Assembly: GCA_011389575.1 (NCBI GenBank)
Contig: JAABUB010000018.1
Span: 1 to 48,642, forward strand
DNA length: 48,642 nt
Origin: Desulfotignum sp.
GTDB lineage: Bacteria; Desulfobacterota; Desulfobacteria; Desulfobacterales; Desulfobacteraceae
Reading direction: 5' to 3'
Shown here one piece after another: positions 1-7,770 of the stretch. The notes under the pieces are model-generated. The model was not told where the DNA came from, searched no databases, and saw only the letters and a list, made by a program, of their open reading frames with translations. The first letter of the stretch is position 1. Each line of letters starts with the position of its first letter. Position numbers and translations under genes: made by a program.

Positions 1-1290
1 GGCAAAGGATGCAGTTGGTGTCAGGAACCGGTCAGATACGGCCAGAAAATTTACTTTTTCCAGGGCACGGGCCGTATTTTTTGAATTGCTGAAGGTCATG
101 ACAGGATTAGATCCGCTGATATAGAGCGCCTCAATGGGATAAGGCCTTCCGGTATGGATGGCAGTAACAATATCAGCCGGGAGCACCCGGTTGAATGCCG
201 GCAGATGGTTTCGCAATGCACTGACACTGCGTTTTTTGATTTCCGGGGGGACCATGTTCGACAGGGTCAGTCGGGTACTGCTGCTGTGGGGTATTGGATA
301 CAAAGGGGCAAGATCAGATCCTGGTTTATCCAGGTGGCCGGTCAGTGCCCGTAAAATGGATATGGCCCTGGCGGTGGCAACGCTGTTGGGGCCGTGTTCT
401 ATGGCATTGCCCCATTGTATGACAGCTTTGGGCGCGGTTGCGTATGTCCTGGCTGTGGTGCGTATGGCTGTTTCAGAAAGGCCGGTCACATCGGCTACGG
501 TGGCAAGGGGATAGTTGGCAGCGTGGTGCTTCAGCTTGTCAAATCCTATGCACCACTGATCTACAAATGCCTTGTCATATAAAGCGTCTGAGATGATGAT
601 GTGGATCAGCCCCATGGCCAGCATCAGGTCTGTACCGGGCCGTATGGGCAGATGAAGCCATCCTTTTTTGGCTGCAACGGTTTTGAAAGGGTCGATTACA
701 ATACACCGGCTGCCGTTTTTAACGGCGTTGCGCAGCCATTTGTGTTCTGTGTGACGGGTTTTGGACAGGTCTGCTCCCCATACCAGTATACAGTCGGGCT
801 GCCCTTCATAATCCGGCACAGGGAAAAATCCATGGGTGAGCTGTCCGGCAAACATGCGCGGCAAAAAACATACATGCCCGGAGGTGGCCAGGTTGGGTGT
901 CTGAAATGCATTGGCCAACCGCTCGGTATAGACATCAATAAGCCCCTTGGCGGTTCCCAGAATGACAGCCGCAGCCTGGGCTCCCTGTCTTTTTTTGGAT
1001 CGGTTCAAATGAAAGGCTGTGTATTCAAGGGCCTCGTCCCAGGAAATCTGGTGCCATTTGCCCTGGCCTCTGGCCCCTGCCCTTTTTAAGGGATATATCA
1101 GCCGCTGGGGATGATAGACCATGTCGATGGCAGCTTTTGCTTTGGGGCAAAGGCTTCCCTTGTTCACAGGACTTTGGGGATCTCCTGTGATGGCGTTTAC
1201 CCGACCGTTTTTCACATGGACCAGGATGCCGCAGCATGAAAAACACATGCCGCATGTGCTCCGTATGATGGTATCTGCTGATGATTTCAT
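1..1290 (-). CDS. Molybdopterin oxidoreductase, acetylene hydratase-like (3' end beyond window)
   Basis: This frame is open from the ATG at 1290 to the window edge (430 codons), so the C-terminal part is missing. Residues 13-48 hold the 4Fe-4S ligand pattern C-x2-C-x2/3-C followed by GSLCPKA. The bis-MGD region follows, with GHVCFLP near residue 141 placing a Cys where the metal ligand of this subgroup lies, then RPGTDLMLAMGL and YISGSNPVMTFS. The order and spacing resemble acetylene hydratase, but the residue directly after the second FeS Cys is Phe, where acetylene hydratase has its catalytic Asp. I therefore call the family, not the reaction. There is no Tat or Sec signal, so it is probably cytoplasmic. 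It lies downstream of the DUF3795 gene on the same strand and may be co-transcribed. The substrate is unknown. Confidence 0.85.
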   Translation of the reverse strand, partial: MKSSADTIIRSTCGMCFSCCGILVHVKNGRVNAITGDPQSPVNKGSLCPKAKAAIDMVYHPQRLIYPLKRAGARGQGKWHQISWDEALEYTAFHLNRSKKRQGAQAAAVILGTAKGLIDVYTERLANAFQTPNLATSGHVCFLPRMFAGQLTHGFFPVPDYEGQPDCILVWGADLSKTRHTEHKWLRNAVKNGSRCIVIDPFKTVAAKKGWLHLPIRPGTDLMLAMGLIHIIISDALYDKAFVDQWCIGFDKLKHHAANYPLATVADVTGLSETAIRTTARTYATAPKAVIQWGNAIEHGPNSVATARAISILRALTGHLDKPGSDLAPLYPIPHSSSTRLTLSNMVPPEIKKRSVSALRNHLPAFNRVLPADIVTAIHTGRPYPIEALYISGSNPVMTFSNSKNTARALEKVNFLAVSDRFLTPTASFA

Positions 1291-1319
1291 GTGAACTCAG
1301 GGGCCTTTCTCATGGCTTC

Positions 1320-1412
1320 TTATGTGAACCCTGCAGGCATGTTCAGGACCCAGGCGGTATCAATGTCGATATTGTCATAGCCCATGGCAAACCGGGAGAT
1401 GATGTCCTCAAA
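1320..1412 (-). pseudogene. Possible remnant of a D-2-hydroxyacid dehydrogenase
   Basis: About 30 codons on the minus strand read like the segment of D-isomer-specific 2-hydroxyacid dehydrogenases around ISRFAMGYDNIDIDTA (family form: I-a-R-x-G-x-G-Y-D-N-I-D-x-x-A). The frame then stops. Nothing else of such a gene is visible because the flanking genes occupy the rest. It is short, so chance resemblance is possible. Confidence 0.3.
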
Positions 1413-1419
1413 TATTGTC

Positions 1420-1908
1420 TTAATCCAAATTGAGTCCGGCTTTGCACTGGTTGCACCGGACCACTCCTCTGAAGACCTTTTGTCCGCATTCCGGACAAAA
1501 ATACCGGTCTTCTTCATCCTGCATCCATTGTGTGGTACCGATTTCCCGGCGCAAAGGCGTGCACCGCAGCATGACCTTTTTTCCCACGGCCATGGGAAAT
1601 TCATCAATAAGCCGGCAGGGAAAATCAGTGCACTCATGGCATCCGGAAATGCCTTTTGCCATGGTGCAGTCCCGGATGTCACACTGCTGACAATGCAGGA
1701 ACCGGTTGTCTGACAGACAGCCCTCACAAAAAATATCATCTGTGGTAAGGTTTTCGCAGTTGGGCAGGGTGCCTTTGCCGGGCACCTCCCCCTTGTAGAC
1801 TGCTACCAGACGTTTCTTGAATTTTTCATTGTTTTCCTTGTAAGCGATGCGAATGGCGCAGACACCGCAGTAAAGGCCGCAGGGGGATGCAAACTCCGGA
1901 TTTGTCAT
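1420..1908 (-). CDS. DUF3795 cysteine-rich protein with C-terminal zinc ribbon
   Basis: This 162-residue protein starts at the ATG at 1908, preceded by AGGAGG six bases upstream. A longer frame to 1983 has no such site. The N-terminal SPCGLYCGVC plus CEGC, CQQCDIRDC and CHECTDFPC form the Cys pattern of DUF3795 proteins, widespread in anaerobes and of unknown function. A C-terminal pair, CPECGQ and CNQCKAG, looks like a zinc ribbon. Many cysteines suggest metal or FeS binding, but no catalytic role can be read. It precedes the molybdopterin oxidoreductase on the same strand with a 129-base gap holding a possible gene remnant. Confidence 0.75.
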   Translation of the reverse strand: MTNPEFASPCGLYCGVCAIRIAYKENNEKFKKRLVAVYKGEVPGKGTLPNCENLTTDDIFCEGCLSDNRFLHCQQCDIRDCTMAKGISGCHECTDFPCRLIDEFPMAVGKKVMLRCTPLRREIGTTQWMQDEEDRYFCPECGQKVFRGVVRCNQCKAGLNLD

Positions 1909-2109
1909 GTCAGACCTCCTGGGAAAAAAATGTGGTTCAGGCATACATGTGTGTAATTTAGAGGCAGGGAATATGAAAGTCAACGAATTTTAACCATATG
2001 GCAGACAATGAACAAGCTGTCCGGGGATTTGCTGGCTGCCAAGGCAAAAACCAGCAGTCTTCAGAACGGTGGTCTTCAAATCCATCTTAGAAAATATATA
2101 AATAATTTC

Positions 2110-2138
2110 TTGACATGTAGCTGTATTGTATCTAAATA
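2110..2138 (+). promoter_or_regulatory. Candidate sigma-70 type promoter for the DUF2080 gene
   Basis: TTGACA at 2110-2115 is a perfect -35 box. Seventeen bases later comes TAAATA (2133-2138), a weak -10 match. It lies 67 bases before the small DUF2080 gene. The DUF3795 gene upstream points away, so this 296-base gap needs a plus-strand promoter; I saw nothing else in it. Confidence 0.35.
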
Positions 2139-2204
2139 GTATCTATGGAACAGCTGAATATGACCAGGCTGTCCCCGGGATTGTAAACAGGAGTCTGTGG
2201 CATT

Positions 2205-2384
2205 ATGGCAAACGAAGATGAGAATCAGGAAGGATCTGCATCCGATTACAGGGAAAAAAAGGTGAAATTTGAGATCTACGGCCGGGAAATGATCGAGAAA
2301 ACAGTGAACGCAAGCGGCAACAGCGGGCGGGTCTATCTGCCCCCTGACTGGATCGGCACAAAAGTCAAAGTGATTAAATGTTAG
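2205..2384 (+). CDS. Small DUF2080 family protein (putative transposon-associated)
   Basis: This is a 59-residue ORF. The C-terminal half, GNSGRVYLPPDWIGTKVKVI, fits DUF2080, a family found mainly in archaea and some deltaproteobacteria and often annotated as transposon-encoded. The fold is thought to resemble AbrB-type swapped-hairpin DNA binding; that is family knowledge, not shown here. The N-terminus is acidic and polar. AGGAG lies about 12 bases before the ATG, a long spacing. No transposase is next to it. It sits 90 bases before the benzoyl-CoA cluster and could be its small regulator or an orphan mobile-element gene. Confidence 0.65.
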   Translation: MANEDENQEGSASDYREKKVKFEIYGREMIEKTVNASGNSGRVYLPPDWIGTKVKVIKC

Positions 2385-2404
2385 CAAAGATCAGCACCTT
2401 TTAA

Positions 2405-2430
2405 CAGATCTGTTTATTGATCTGCATCTA
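2405..2430 (+). promoter_or_regulatory. Candidate operator upstream of the benzoyl-CoA gene cluster
   Basis: CAGATC (2405-2410) and GATCTG (2419-2424) form a perfect inverted repeat with 8 bases between. Overlapping it, TTGAT-CTGC-ATCTA (2417-2430) matches the FNR box TTGAT-N4-ATCAA in nine of ten defined bases. Either could bind a regulator 45-70 bases before the first pathway gene. The -10 region is not clear. Confidence 0.3.
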
Positions 2431-2474
2431 TTTGTATACCCTTAGAAAATACAAAACACGGAAAGGAGAGAAAA

Positions 2475-3587
2475 ATGGCAAATGTTCCTGACACCATTCA
2501 GACATGGCAAATGATCCAACCATTTAAAAAAGACCGGGATACCGGCGACGTAACCCCGGGCAAACTGGAAAAAACACAGATTCCGGTACCTGAACCGGCA
2601 CCCGGTGATGTCCTGGTGGAAGTGGCGGGCTGCGGGATCTGTCATACCGACCTGGGCTATTATTACTACGGGGTGCCAACGGTCAACAAACCGCCGCTGA
2701 CCCTGGGCCATGAAATTTCCGGGACGGTTGTGGCTGCAGCTGACGATGTACAGGCATGGATGGGAAAAGAAGTGATCATTCCTGCGGTCATGCCCTGCCG
2801 CAAGTGCCATTTGTGCAAGACCGGACGGGGCAACCGGTGCCTGGCCCAGAAAATGCCGGGTAACTCCATGGGTGTTTACGGCGGTTTTTCCTCCCATATT
2901 CCGGTGCCTGCCATTGATTTGTGTCCGGTCACCGACCGGGGCAGCATTCCTCTGGAAAAACTGGCGGTTGTGGCAGATGCAGCGACCACACCTTTCCAGG
3001 CAGCCAAACGCGCAGATGTGAATGTAGGAGACCATGCCATTGTCATCGGGGTAGGCGGTGTGGGCCAGTACATGGTCCAGATTCTCAAGGCCCTGGGATG
3101 CGCCACTGTCATCGCCGTGGACATCAACCAGGAACGTCTGGACACCATGCTCAAAAACGGTGCGGATTTTACAGTGAACTCCATGGGCAAAACCACCAAA
3201 GAAGTATCCGGGGAAATCAAGGCGTTCAGAAAGGAAAAAGGTCTGCCCGGATTTGGCTGGAAAATATTTGAAGTTTCCGGAAGCAAACCCGGCCAGGAAC
3301 TGGGACTGGCCCTGTTAAGCTTTACCGGCAAAATGGTGGTGGTGGGGTTCGGTCCCCACAAGGTGGAATATTCCATTTCCCGGCTCATGGCCTTTGATGC
3401 GGAACTCATCGGCACCTGGGGATGCCTGCCTGAATACTATCCACTGGTACTGGGCATGATTACCAGTGGAAAAATCAATTTTGAGGAATTTGTCCAGACC
3501 CGTCCCATGAGTACCATTGTGGATAGTTTTGAGGAAGCCCATAAAAAGTCACCAGATCAGCGTATCGTACTGGTACCTGATTTTTAA
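2475..3587 (+). CDS. had: 6-hydroxycyclohex-1-ene-1-carbonyl-CoA dehydrogenase
   Basis: This 370-residue zinc-dependent medium-chain alcohol dehydrogenase oxidises 6-hydroxycyclohex-1-ene-1-carbonyl-CoA to the 6-oxo compound with NAD in anaerobic benzoyl-CoA degradation (Had of Thauera, BamQ of Geobacter). Visible features are CGICHTD with the catalytic-zinc Cys56, His79-Glu80 in LGHE, four structural-zinc cysteines at 108, 111, 114 and 122, and the Rossmann motif GVGGVG near residue 195. The specific assignment rests on overall similarity and on the oah gene two genes downstream. AAGGAG precedes the ATG. The hydratase gene dch, which normally accompanies had and oah, is absent from this window. 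Confidence 0.88.
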   Translation: MANVPDTIQTWQMIQPFKKDRDTGDVTPGKLEKTQIPVPEPAPGDVLVEVAGCGICHTDLGYYYYGVPTVNKPPLTLGHEISGTVVAAADDVQAWMGKEVIIPAVMPCRKCHLCKTGRGNRCLAQKMPGNSMGVYGGFSSHIPVPAIDLCPVTDRGSIPLEKLAVVADAATTPFQAAKRADVNVGDHAIVIGVGGVGQYMVQILKALGCATVIAVDINQERLDTMLKNGADFTVNSMGKTTKEVSGEIKAFRKEKGLPGFGWKIFEVSGSKPGQELGLALLSFTGKMVVVGFGPHKVEYSISRLMAFDAELIGTWGCLPEYYPLVLGMITSGKINFEEFVQTRPMSTIVDSFEEAHKKSPDQRIVLVPDF

Positions 3588-3621
3588 TAGTGTATAAGCA
3601 TTTAAAAACAAGGATGAATGT

Positions 3622-4371
3622 ATGAAACTGAAAGGAAAAAAAGCCATTGTCACCGGCGGCAGCCGGGGGATCGGGCGGGCCATAGCCCTGCTGTATGCAA
3701 AAGAGGGTGCAGATGTCCTGGTCAATTATCATTCCAATGATACCGCTGCAAAAGAAACGGTGGCCGAGATCGAAAAACTGGGCCAAAAAGGGGTGGCTGT
3801 AGCAGCGGATGTGGCCTCCTATGAGAGTGCCCGGGACATGGTGGAAGAATGTGTCAAACAGCTGGGGGGCGTGGATATCGTGGTGAACAACGCCGGGGTG
3901 TCAAAACCGTCCATGCTGCTGAAAATGAAGGAAGAGGACTGGGATGCCATCATCGACATCCACCTCAAGGCCGCCTTCAATACCAGCCAGGCTGCCGGCC
4001 GCCACATGAAAGAGCAGAATTCCGGCCGGATCATCAATGTGATCTCCACTGCCGGTATTTTCGGCACCATCGGTCAGATCAACTATGCATCGGCCAAGGC
4101 CGGTATCATCGGATTTTCCAAATCCGCTTCCCGGGAACTGGGCCGGTACAATATCACCGTGAACGTCATCTGCCCGGGCATCACCAAAACCGAGATGACC
4201 GGCAAGCTGCAGTCCGATGAAAAGCTGCGCAAGATATATGAAGGCCGGATCCAGCTGGGACGGTTTGCAGATCCCGAAGAAATCGCCCCGGCCTTTGTGT
4301 TTCTGGCCTCGGATGATGCCTCGTATATCACCGGCCAGGTGCTGGGAGTGGACGGCGGCTATATCGGATAA
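3622..4371 (+). CDS. SDR-family 3-hydroxyacyl-CoA dehydrogenase/3-oxoacyl reductase
   Basis: This is a 249-residue classical short-chain dehydrogenase. It has the N-terminal nucleotide motif TGGSRGIGRA, NNAG near residue 90, the catalytic Ser in STAGIFG, YASAK (Tyr and Lys), and a C-terminal ITGQVLGVDGG. The sequence is FabG-like. Between had and oah, a role in oxidising the 3-hydroxypimeloyl-CoA released by Oah is a reasonable inference, but FabG homologues are not separable by sequence alone. Gaps of 34 and 65 bases to its neighbours suggest one transcript. It is cytoplasmic. Confidence 0.8.
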   Translation: MKLKGKKAIVTGGSRGIGRAIALLYAKEGADVLVNYHSNDTAAKETVAEIEKLGQKGVAVAADVASYESARDMVEECVKQLGGVDIVVNNAGVSKPSMLLKMKEEDWDAIIDIHLKAAFNTSQAAGRHMKEQNSGRIINVISTAGIFGTIGQINYASAKAGIIGFSKSASRELGRYNITVNVICPGITKTEMTGKLQSDEKLRKIYEGRIQLGRFADPEEIAPAFVFLASDDASYITGQVLGVDGGYIG

Positions 4372-4436
4372 TAGTGGTGCATTTTTAGAAAACACAGGTA
4401 TGAACACCGAGAATTTAAAAAAATAAGGAGGAACTT

Positions 4437-5573
4437 ATGGCTTTAGAGTGGATGCCCAGAGATAACGAGGCAAAAGACCATTCATTACACAGAAATCCCT
4501 ATTGGAGCACCGAAGCTCCCGGCGTGATTTTTGAGAAAAAACCGTTGACCGATCCCAAAGGCAGTGTGGTAAAAGATTTATACGTGGCCTGGATCACCCT
4601 GAACAACCCCAAACAGTACAACTCCTATACCACGGACATGGTCAAAGGGGTGATCGCCGGTTTTGAAAACGCCTCTCTTGACAGAAGTGTCATCGCCGTG
4701 GTCTTTACAGCAGTAGGTCCCTATGCCTTCTGCACCGGCGGCAATACCAAGGAATATTCAGAATACTATTCCCGGCGCTGTGATGAATACAGCCAGTACA
4801 TGGAGCTGTTCAACCACATGGTGGATTCCATCCTGAACTGCCACAAACCCGTGATCTGCCGGGTCAACGGCATGCGGGTGGCCGGGGGCCAGGAGCTCGG
4901 CCTGGCCTGTGACCTTGCCATTTCATCAGACCTTGCCATTTTCGGCCAGGCCGGCCCCAAACACGGGTCTTCCCCTGCCGGCGGGTCATCGGATTTCCTG
5001 CCCTGGTTTCTGACCATGGAAGATGCGATGTATAACTGCGTGTCCTGTGAAATGTGGACCGCCTATAAAATGAAGATGAAAGGCATGATCTCCAAGGTGG
5101 TACCGGTATTGAAAATTGACGGCAAATGGGTGAGAAACCCCATGATTGAAACCGACAACTATGTAAAAGACGGGGAGATCGTATACGGTGAATACAAAAC
5201 CGGGGATGCCCTGGCAGAGGGAAAAGCCCTGCTCAAACAGCACCAGGCCAATGCAGACTTTGAACTGCTGGACAAGGAAGTGGACAAGATAATCTGGAAA
5301 TTCGCCAACCTGTTCCCGGCCTGTCTGGTGAAATCCATTGAAGATATCCGCCAGAAAAAGAAATTTTTCTGGGACACCATGAAAAACGACCACCGCCACT
5401 GGCTGGCCGCCAACATGAGCGGCGAGGCTTTCCTGGGATTCGGTGCATTCAACACAAAGAAGATAACCGGCCAGGACACCATTGATTTCCTCAAGTTCCG
5501 CCAGAACGTGGCTGCGGCGCGTGACTGGGATATGGAGATGTTTGCCGAAGTGATGGGCAAACCCAAAGAATAA
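4437..5573 (+). CDS. oah: 6-oxocyclohex-1-ene-1-carbonyl-CoA hydrolase (ring-cleaving)
   Basis: This 378-residue enzyme hydrates and hydrolytically opens the alicyclic ring to give 3-hydroxypimeloyl-CoA, the ring-cleaving step of anaerobic aromatic degradation. Its gene (bamA/oah) is the usual marker for that trait. It belongs to the crotonase superfamily but is about 100 residues longer. Diagnostic stretches are NPYWSTEAPGVIFEK, WITLNNPKQYNSYTTDMVKG, FCTGGNTKEYSEYYSRR and the oxyanion-hole region GMRVAGGQELGLACD. A strong GGAGG precedes the ATG. It is the last gene of the cluster, followed nine bases later by a large inverted repeat. Confidence 0.95.
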   Translation: MALEWMPRDNEAKDHSLHRNPYWSTEAPGVIFEKKPLTDPKGSVVKDLYVAWITLNNPKQYNSYTTDMVKGVIAGFENASLDRSVIAVVFTAVGPYAFCTGGNTKEYSEYYSRRCDEYSQYMELFNHMVDSILNCHKPVICRVNGMRVAGGQELGLACDLAISSDLAIFGQAGPKHGSSPAGGSSDFLPWFLTMEDAMYNCVSCEMWTAYKMKMKGMISKVVPVLKIDGKWVRNPMIETDNYVKDGEIVYGEYKTGDALAEGKALLKQHQANADFELLDKEVDKIIWKFANLFPACLVKSIEDIRQKKKFFWDTMKNDHRHWLAANMSGEAFLGFGAFNTKKITGQDTIDFLKFRQNVAAARDWDMEMFAEVMGKPKE

Positions 5574-5582
5574 CCAATAATG

Positions 5583-5642
5583 GGGTCAGGCCTTCCTTAT
5601 TGTCGTCTGGCACCAATAACGACAATAAGGAAGGCCTGACCC
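5583..5642. terminator. Perfect 24-bp inverted repeat with GGGTCAGG ends
   Basis: Arms 5583-5606 and 5619-5642 are perfectly complementary over 24 bases, with a 12-base loop. The outer ends are GGGTCAGGCC and GGCCTGACCC. No T-run follows, so it is not a textbook intrinsic terminator, but the position nine bases after oah suggests it ends or protects that transcript. The GGGTCAGG ends recur in the hairpin at 44143, so it may be a REP-like palindrome. Confidence 0.6.
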
Positions 5643-5715
5643 GCTTTCTCCCCGGGTTTCATTTTCATTGGCTTATCGCAAAGGACCGTAATAAATCAAG
5701 CGTGACTCCCCATTT

Positions 5716-6471
5716 TTACAGCCGGATATACACATACCCGCCCCGGCCGTATCCGAACAGATGAAAAAGATGCTGGTAGTGGGTGGACATCGCCTTGTAG
5801 AAGGTATCAAAACCTACTGTATAGGGATGGGGCACAGAGGTGTCCACATCCAGAAGCGTGACCCTGCCTGTATCCGGGTCAAATCCTCCCACCGGCGATA
5901 TGTGGGGTATGTTCAATTCCGGAAGCAGGCTGCCCTGGTCAAAATGCGCGATGATGACACCGTCTGCCCTGGTTTCAAAAGTTTCAAGCCTGGACCACAG
6001 CTTTTGCCGGCAGGCCTTTATGCTGGCCGGCGCCCTTACTGCTTCCACCACCTCCACTTGCTGGTGGACAATACCAAAGATGTCCAGGCTGGTTTTCACC
6101 ACCTGTCCCAGTACTGCCAGGGGCAATCCCCGACGTCCCTGGTATCCGTTGGGGCCCATACGTTCCTTCCAGTGGGCCGTGGTGACCCTGTCCAGCAGAT
6201 CCTGCTGGGTAAGTGCTGTCCGGGGCAGACGGCCCTGGATTTCCAAAAGGGTGTTCACCACACAGGCCACTGATGCCACTGAACACGATGATTCGTGAAA
6301 CTGCCTTACATGGTGGCGGTACAGCCCGGCCTTTACCGGATTTCCCGGAGGCTTTGCCAGTGTTTTTTCCCACCGGCCATGCCGGTGTCCAAATGATCCG
6401 GTGGCTGTGATTTTATGGAAAAAAAACCGCAGGTATAACACGCTGCGCATTACATATATTAAACCATTCAT
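5716..6471 (-). CDS. Phytochelatin synthase-like cysteine peptidase
   Basis: This 251-residue protein belongs to the C83 peptidase clan (phytochelatin synthase). The likely catalytic Cys63 sits in HESSCSVASVACVVNTL, His190 in PHISPVGGFD and Asp208 in VTLLDVD, in the family's order and context. Bacterial members usually cleave glycine from glutathione or related thiols rather than polymerising phytochelatin. The helical N-terminal segment before residue 55 (LYLRFFFHK) is not a clear signal peptide. The Shine-Dalgarno site is weak (GAGA). It is transcribed divergently from the cytochrome gene. The substrate is unknown. Confidence 0.72.
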   Translation of the reverse strand: MNGLIYVMRSVLYLRFFFHKITATGSFGHRHGRWEKTLAKPPGNPVKAGLYRHHVRQFHESSCSVASVACVVNTLLEIQGRLPRTALTQQDLLDRVTTAHWKERMGPNGYQGRRGLPLAVLGQVVKTSLDIFGIVHQQVEVVEAVRAPASIKACRQKLWSRLETFETRADGVIIAHFDQGSLLPELNIPHISPVGGFDPDTGRVTLLDVDTSVPHPYTVGFDTFYKAMSTHYQHLFHLFGYGRGGYVYIRL

Positions 6472-6566
6472 GGGCTTTTCTCTTTCAGGCCATGGTTCTG
6501 CGTGAACCAGGCACTTTTTGTAAAATTATGCTGAATCATGGTTTGTCAATAACATTGAAAGCTTTT

Positions 6567-6613
6567 GGCTGTTAGCTGAATACTGATAGCTGATGGCTGA
6601 TAACTGACGGCTT
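6567..6613. repeat. Degenerate GCTGATA-type short repeats in the 384-base gap before the cytochrome
   Basis: Several imperfect copies of a 7-base unit (GCTGTTA, GCTGAATA, CTGATA, GCTGATG, GCTGATA, CTGACG) follow one another here. Similar strings occur at 7709-7735 (CATTAGC units) and 45706-45736. The rest of the gap (6472-6855) holds the divergent upstream regions and a possible hairpin at 6663-6700 (ACCGGTATT, 20 bases, AATACCGGT, then TTTT); I see no gene in it. Confidence 0.5.
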
Positions 6614-6855
6614 TCACATGAAATGCCTCAAATTTATGACCAAGCCCCCGGGATGTCTCATGACCGGTATTGTGCACAGAAAAATGTAAAAAATACCGGT
6701 TTTTGTGCTGCCGGGCAAAAAAACAAGGGATTATATATTGATTTTGTTGCCAACAATTTATATAGATCATGTGACAGATAAAAAGAGTACATACCCGGCT
6801 GGGCATTAAAGGCGGTAAAAATATCCTGATGAATATTATAGACTGGAGGAACACG

Positions 6856-7713
6856 ATGAGATCATATGCGCGTTTGGTTTGCTGCATTGCAGTGCTGATG
6901 GTAATTTTGGGCCAGCATCTGGTACTGGCTGATAAAGATCCGGAACAGCTGATGCTTCCCACCGGTACCATGACCATAACCGCCCCGCCGGATGCTGACC
7001 GTGAACCACAGCTCTCACCGGTTGTATTTGACCATTCACTGCATTTTGCATATTCCTGCAAAGACTGCCACCATACCTGGGATGCGGCAGGCCCCGTACA
7101 AAGCTGTGCAGCAGCCGGGTGCCATGAAAACCTGTGGGCAAAACCCCCTGGCACCACACCGTTGGGAAAAAAACAGGTTAAATCTCTGGCAGGCGCCTAT
7201 CATCAGGTCTGCAGAGACTGCCACCGCCAGGAAGAAAAAAACCAGAAAGCAGCTGGAAGGAAAAGAATATACACCGGCCCCATTGCCTGTGAAGGCTGCC
7301 ATCCCGAGCCCCATGCAGAGCCGGTAAATGAGCTGGAGATGCTGCCTGTTCCCCTGGGCACGCTGACCATAGAAGCGCCTGAAGGGGTGTATCCCGAACG
7401 GGCAGCAGTGGACTTTCCCCATGGGGTCCATTTTGACTATGCCTGCCAGTTATGCCACCATGAATGGTATGGAGAATATGAGGTCCAGGGCTGTGCAACC
7501 GAAGGGTGTCATGACCAGCTGGAACCGGATCCCTCCACCAGAGATATCAAGGATCCGGCCAATGTGTACTATTATCTGGCAGCGTATCACAATACCTGCC
7601 TTCCCTGCCATCGGGATCTGCAAAAAGAGCGCACATCATTTGAAAAAGCGGGTATCACCGATGAAGAAAATCTGCCGGCAGCAGGACCTGTTAATTGTGT
7701 GGAGTGCCATTAG
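6856..7713 (+). CDS. Octahaem c-type cytochrome, tandem class III (c3-like) modules
   Basis: This 285-residue secreted protein carries eight haem motifs in two matching sets: CKDCH, CAAAGCH (x4 spacing), CRDCH, CEGCH; then CQLCH, CATEGCH (x4 spacing), CLPCH, CVECH. The halves repeat other features too, such as MLPTGTMTITAP versus LPVPLGTLTIEAP and HSLHFAYSC versus HGVHFDYAC, so one tetrahaem c3-type domain was duplicated. The start chosen is the ATG at 6856, with GGAGG 6 bases upstream, giving a signal peptide with hydrophobic core LVCCIAVLMVILG and likely cleavage after LVLA. The last haem Cys-His ends the protein. It is likely a periplasmic electron carrier; its partner is not visible here. 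Confidence 0.9.
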   Translation: MRSYARLVCCIAVLMVILGQHLVLADKDPEQLMLPTGTMTITAPPDADREPQLSPVVFDHSLHFAYSCKDCHHTWDAAGPVQSCAAAGCHENLWAKPPGTTPLGKKQVKSLAGAYHQVCRDCHRQEEKNQKAAGRKRIYTGPIACEGCHPEPHAEPVNELEMLPVPLGTLTIEAPEGVYPERAAVDFPHGVHFDYACQLCHHEWYGEYEVQGCATEGCHDQLEPDPSTRDIKDPANVYYYLAAYHNTCLPCHRDLQKERTSFEKAGITDEENLPAAGPVNCVECH

Positions 7714-7770
7714 CCATTAGCTTTTAGCTGTGTTGGTAATCAGCAGGGAGAAATTTGTAATTGTCGACTT

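Noticed and set aside
601-1089. 162-codon plus-strand open frame
   Set aside because: Antisense shadow of the molybdopterin oxidoreductase, whose minus-strand frame holds FeS and cofactor motifs.
1-1290. True acetylene hydratase
   Set aside because: The Asp that follows the second FeS cysteine in acetylene hydratase is Phe here.
2110-2140. Insertion-sequence end near the DUF2080 gene
   Set aside because: No transposase, terminal inverted repeat or target duplication could be found around it.
6856-7713. Octahaem tetrathionate reductase or nitrite reductase
   Set aside because: There is no catalytic CxxCK motif, and the haem spacing is that of two c3-type units.
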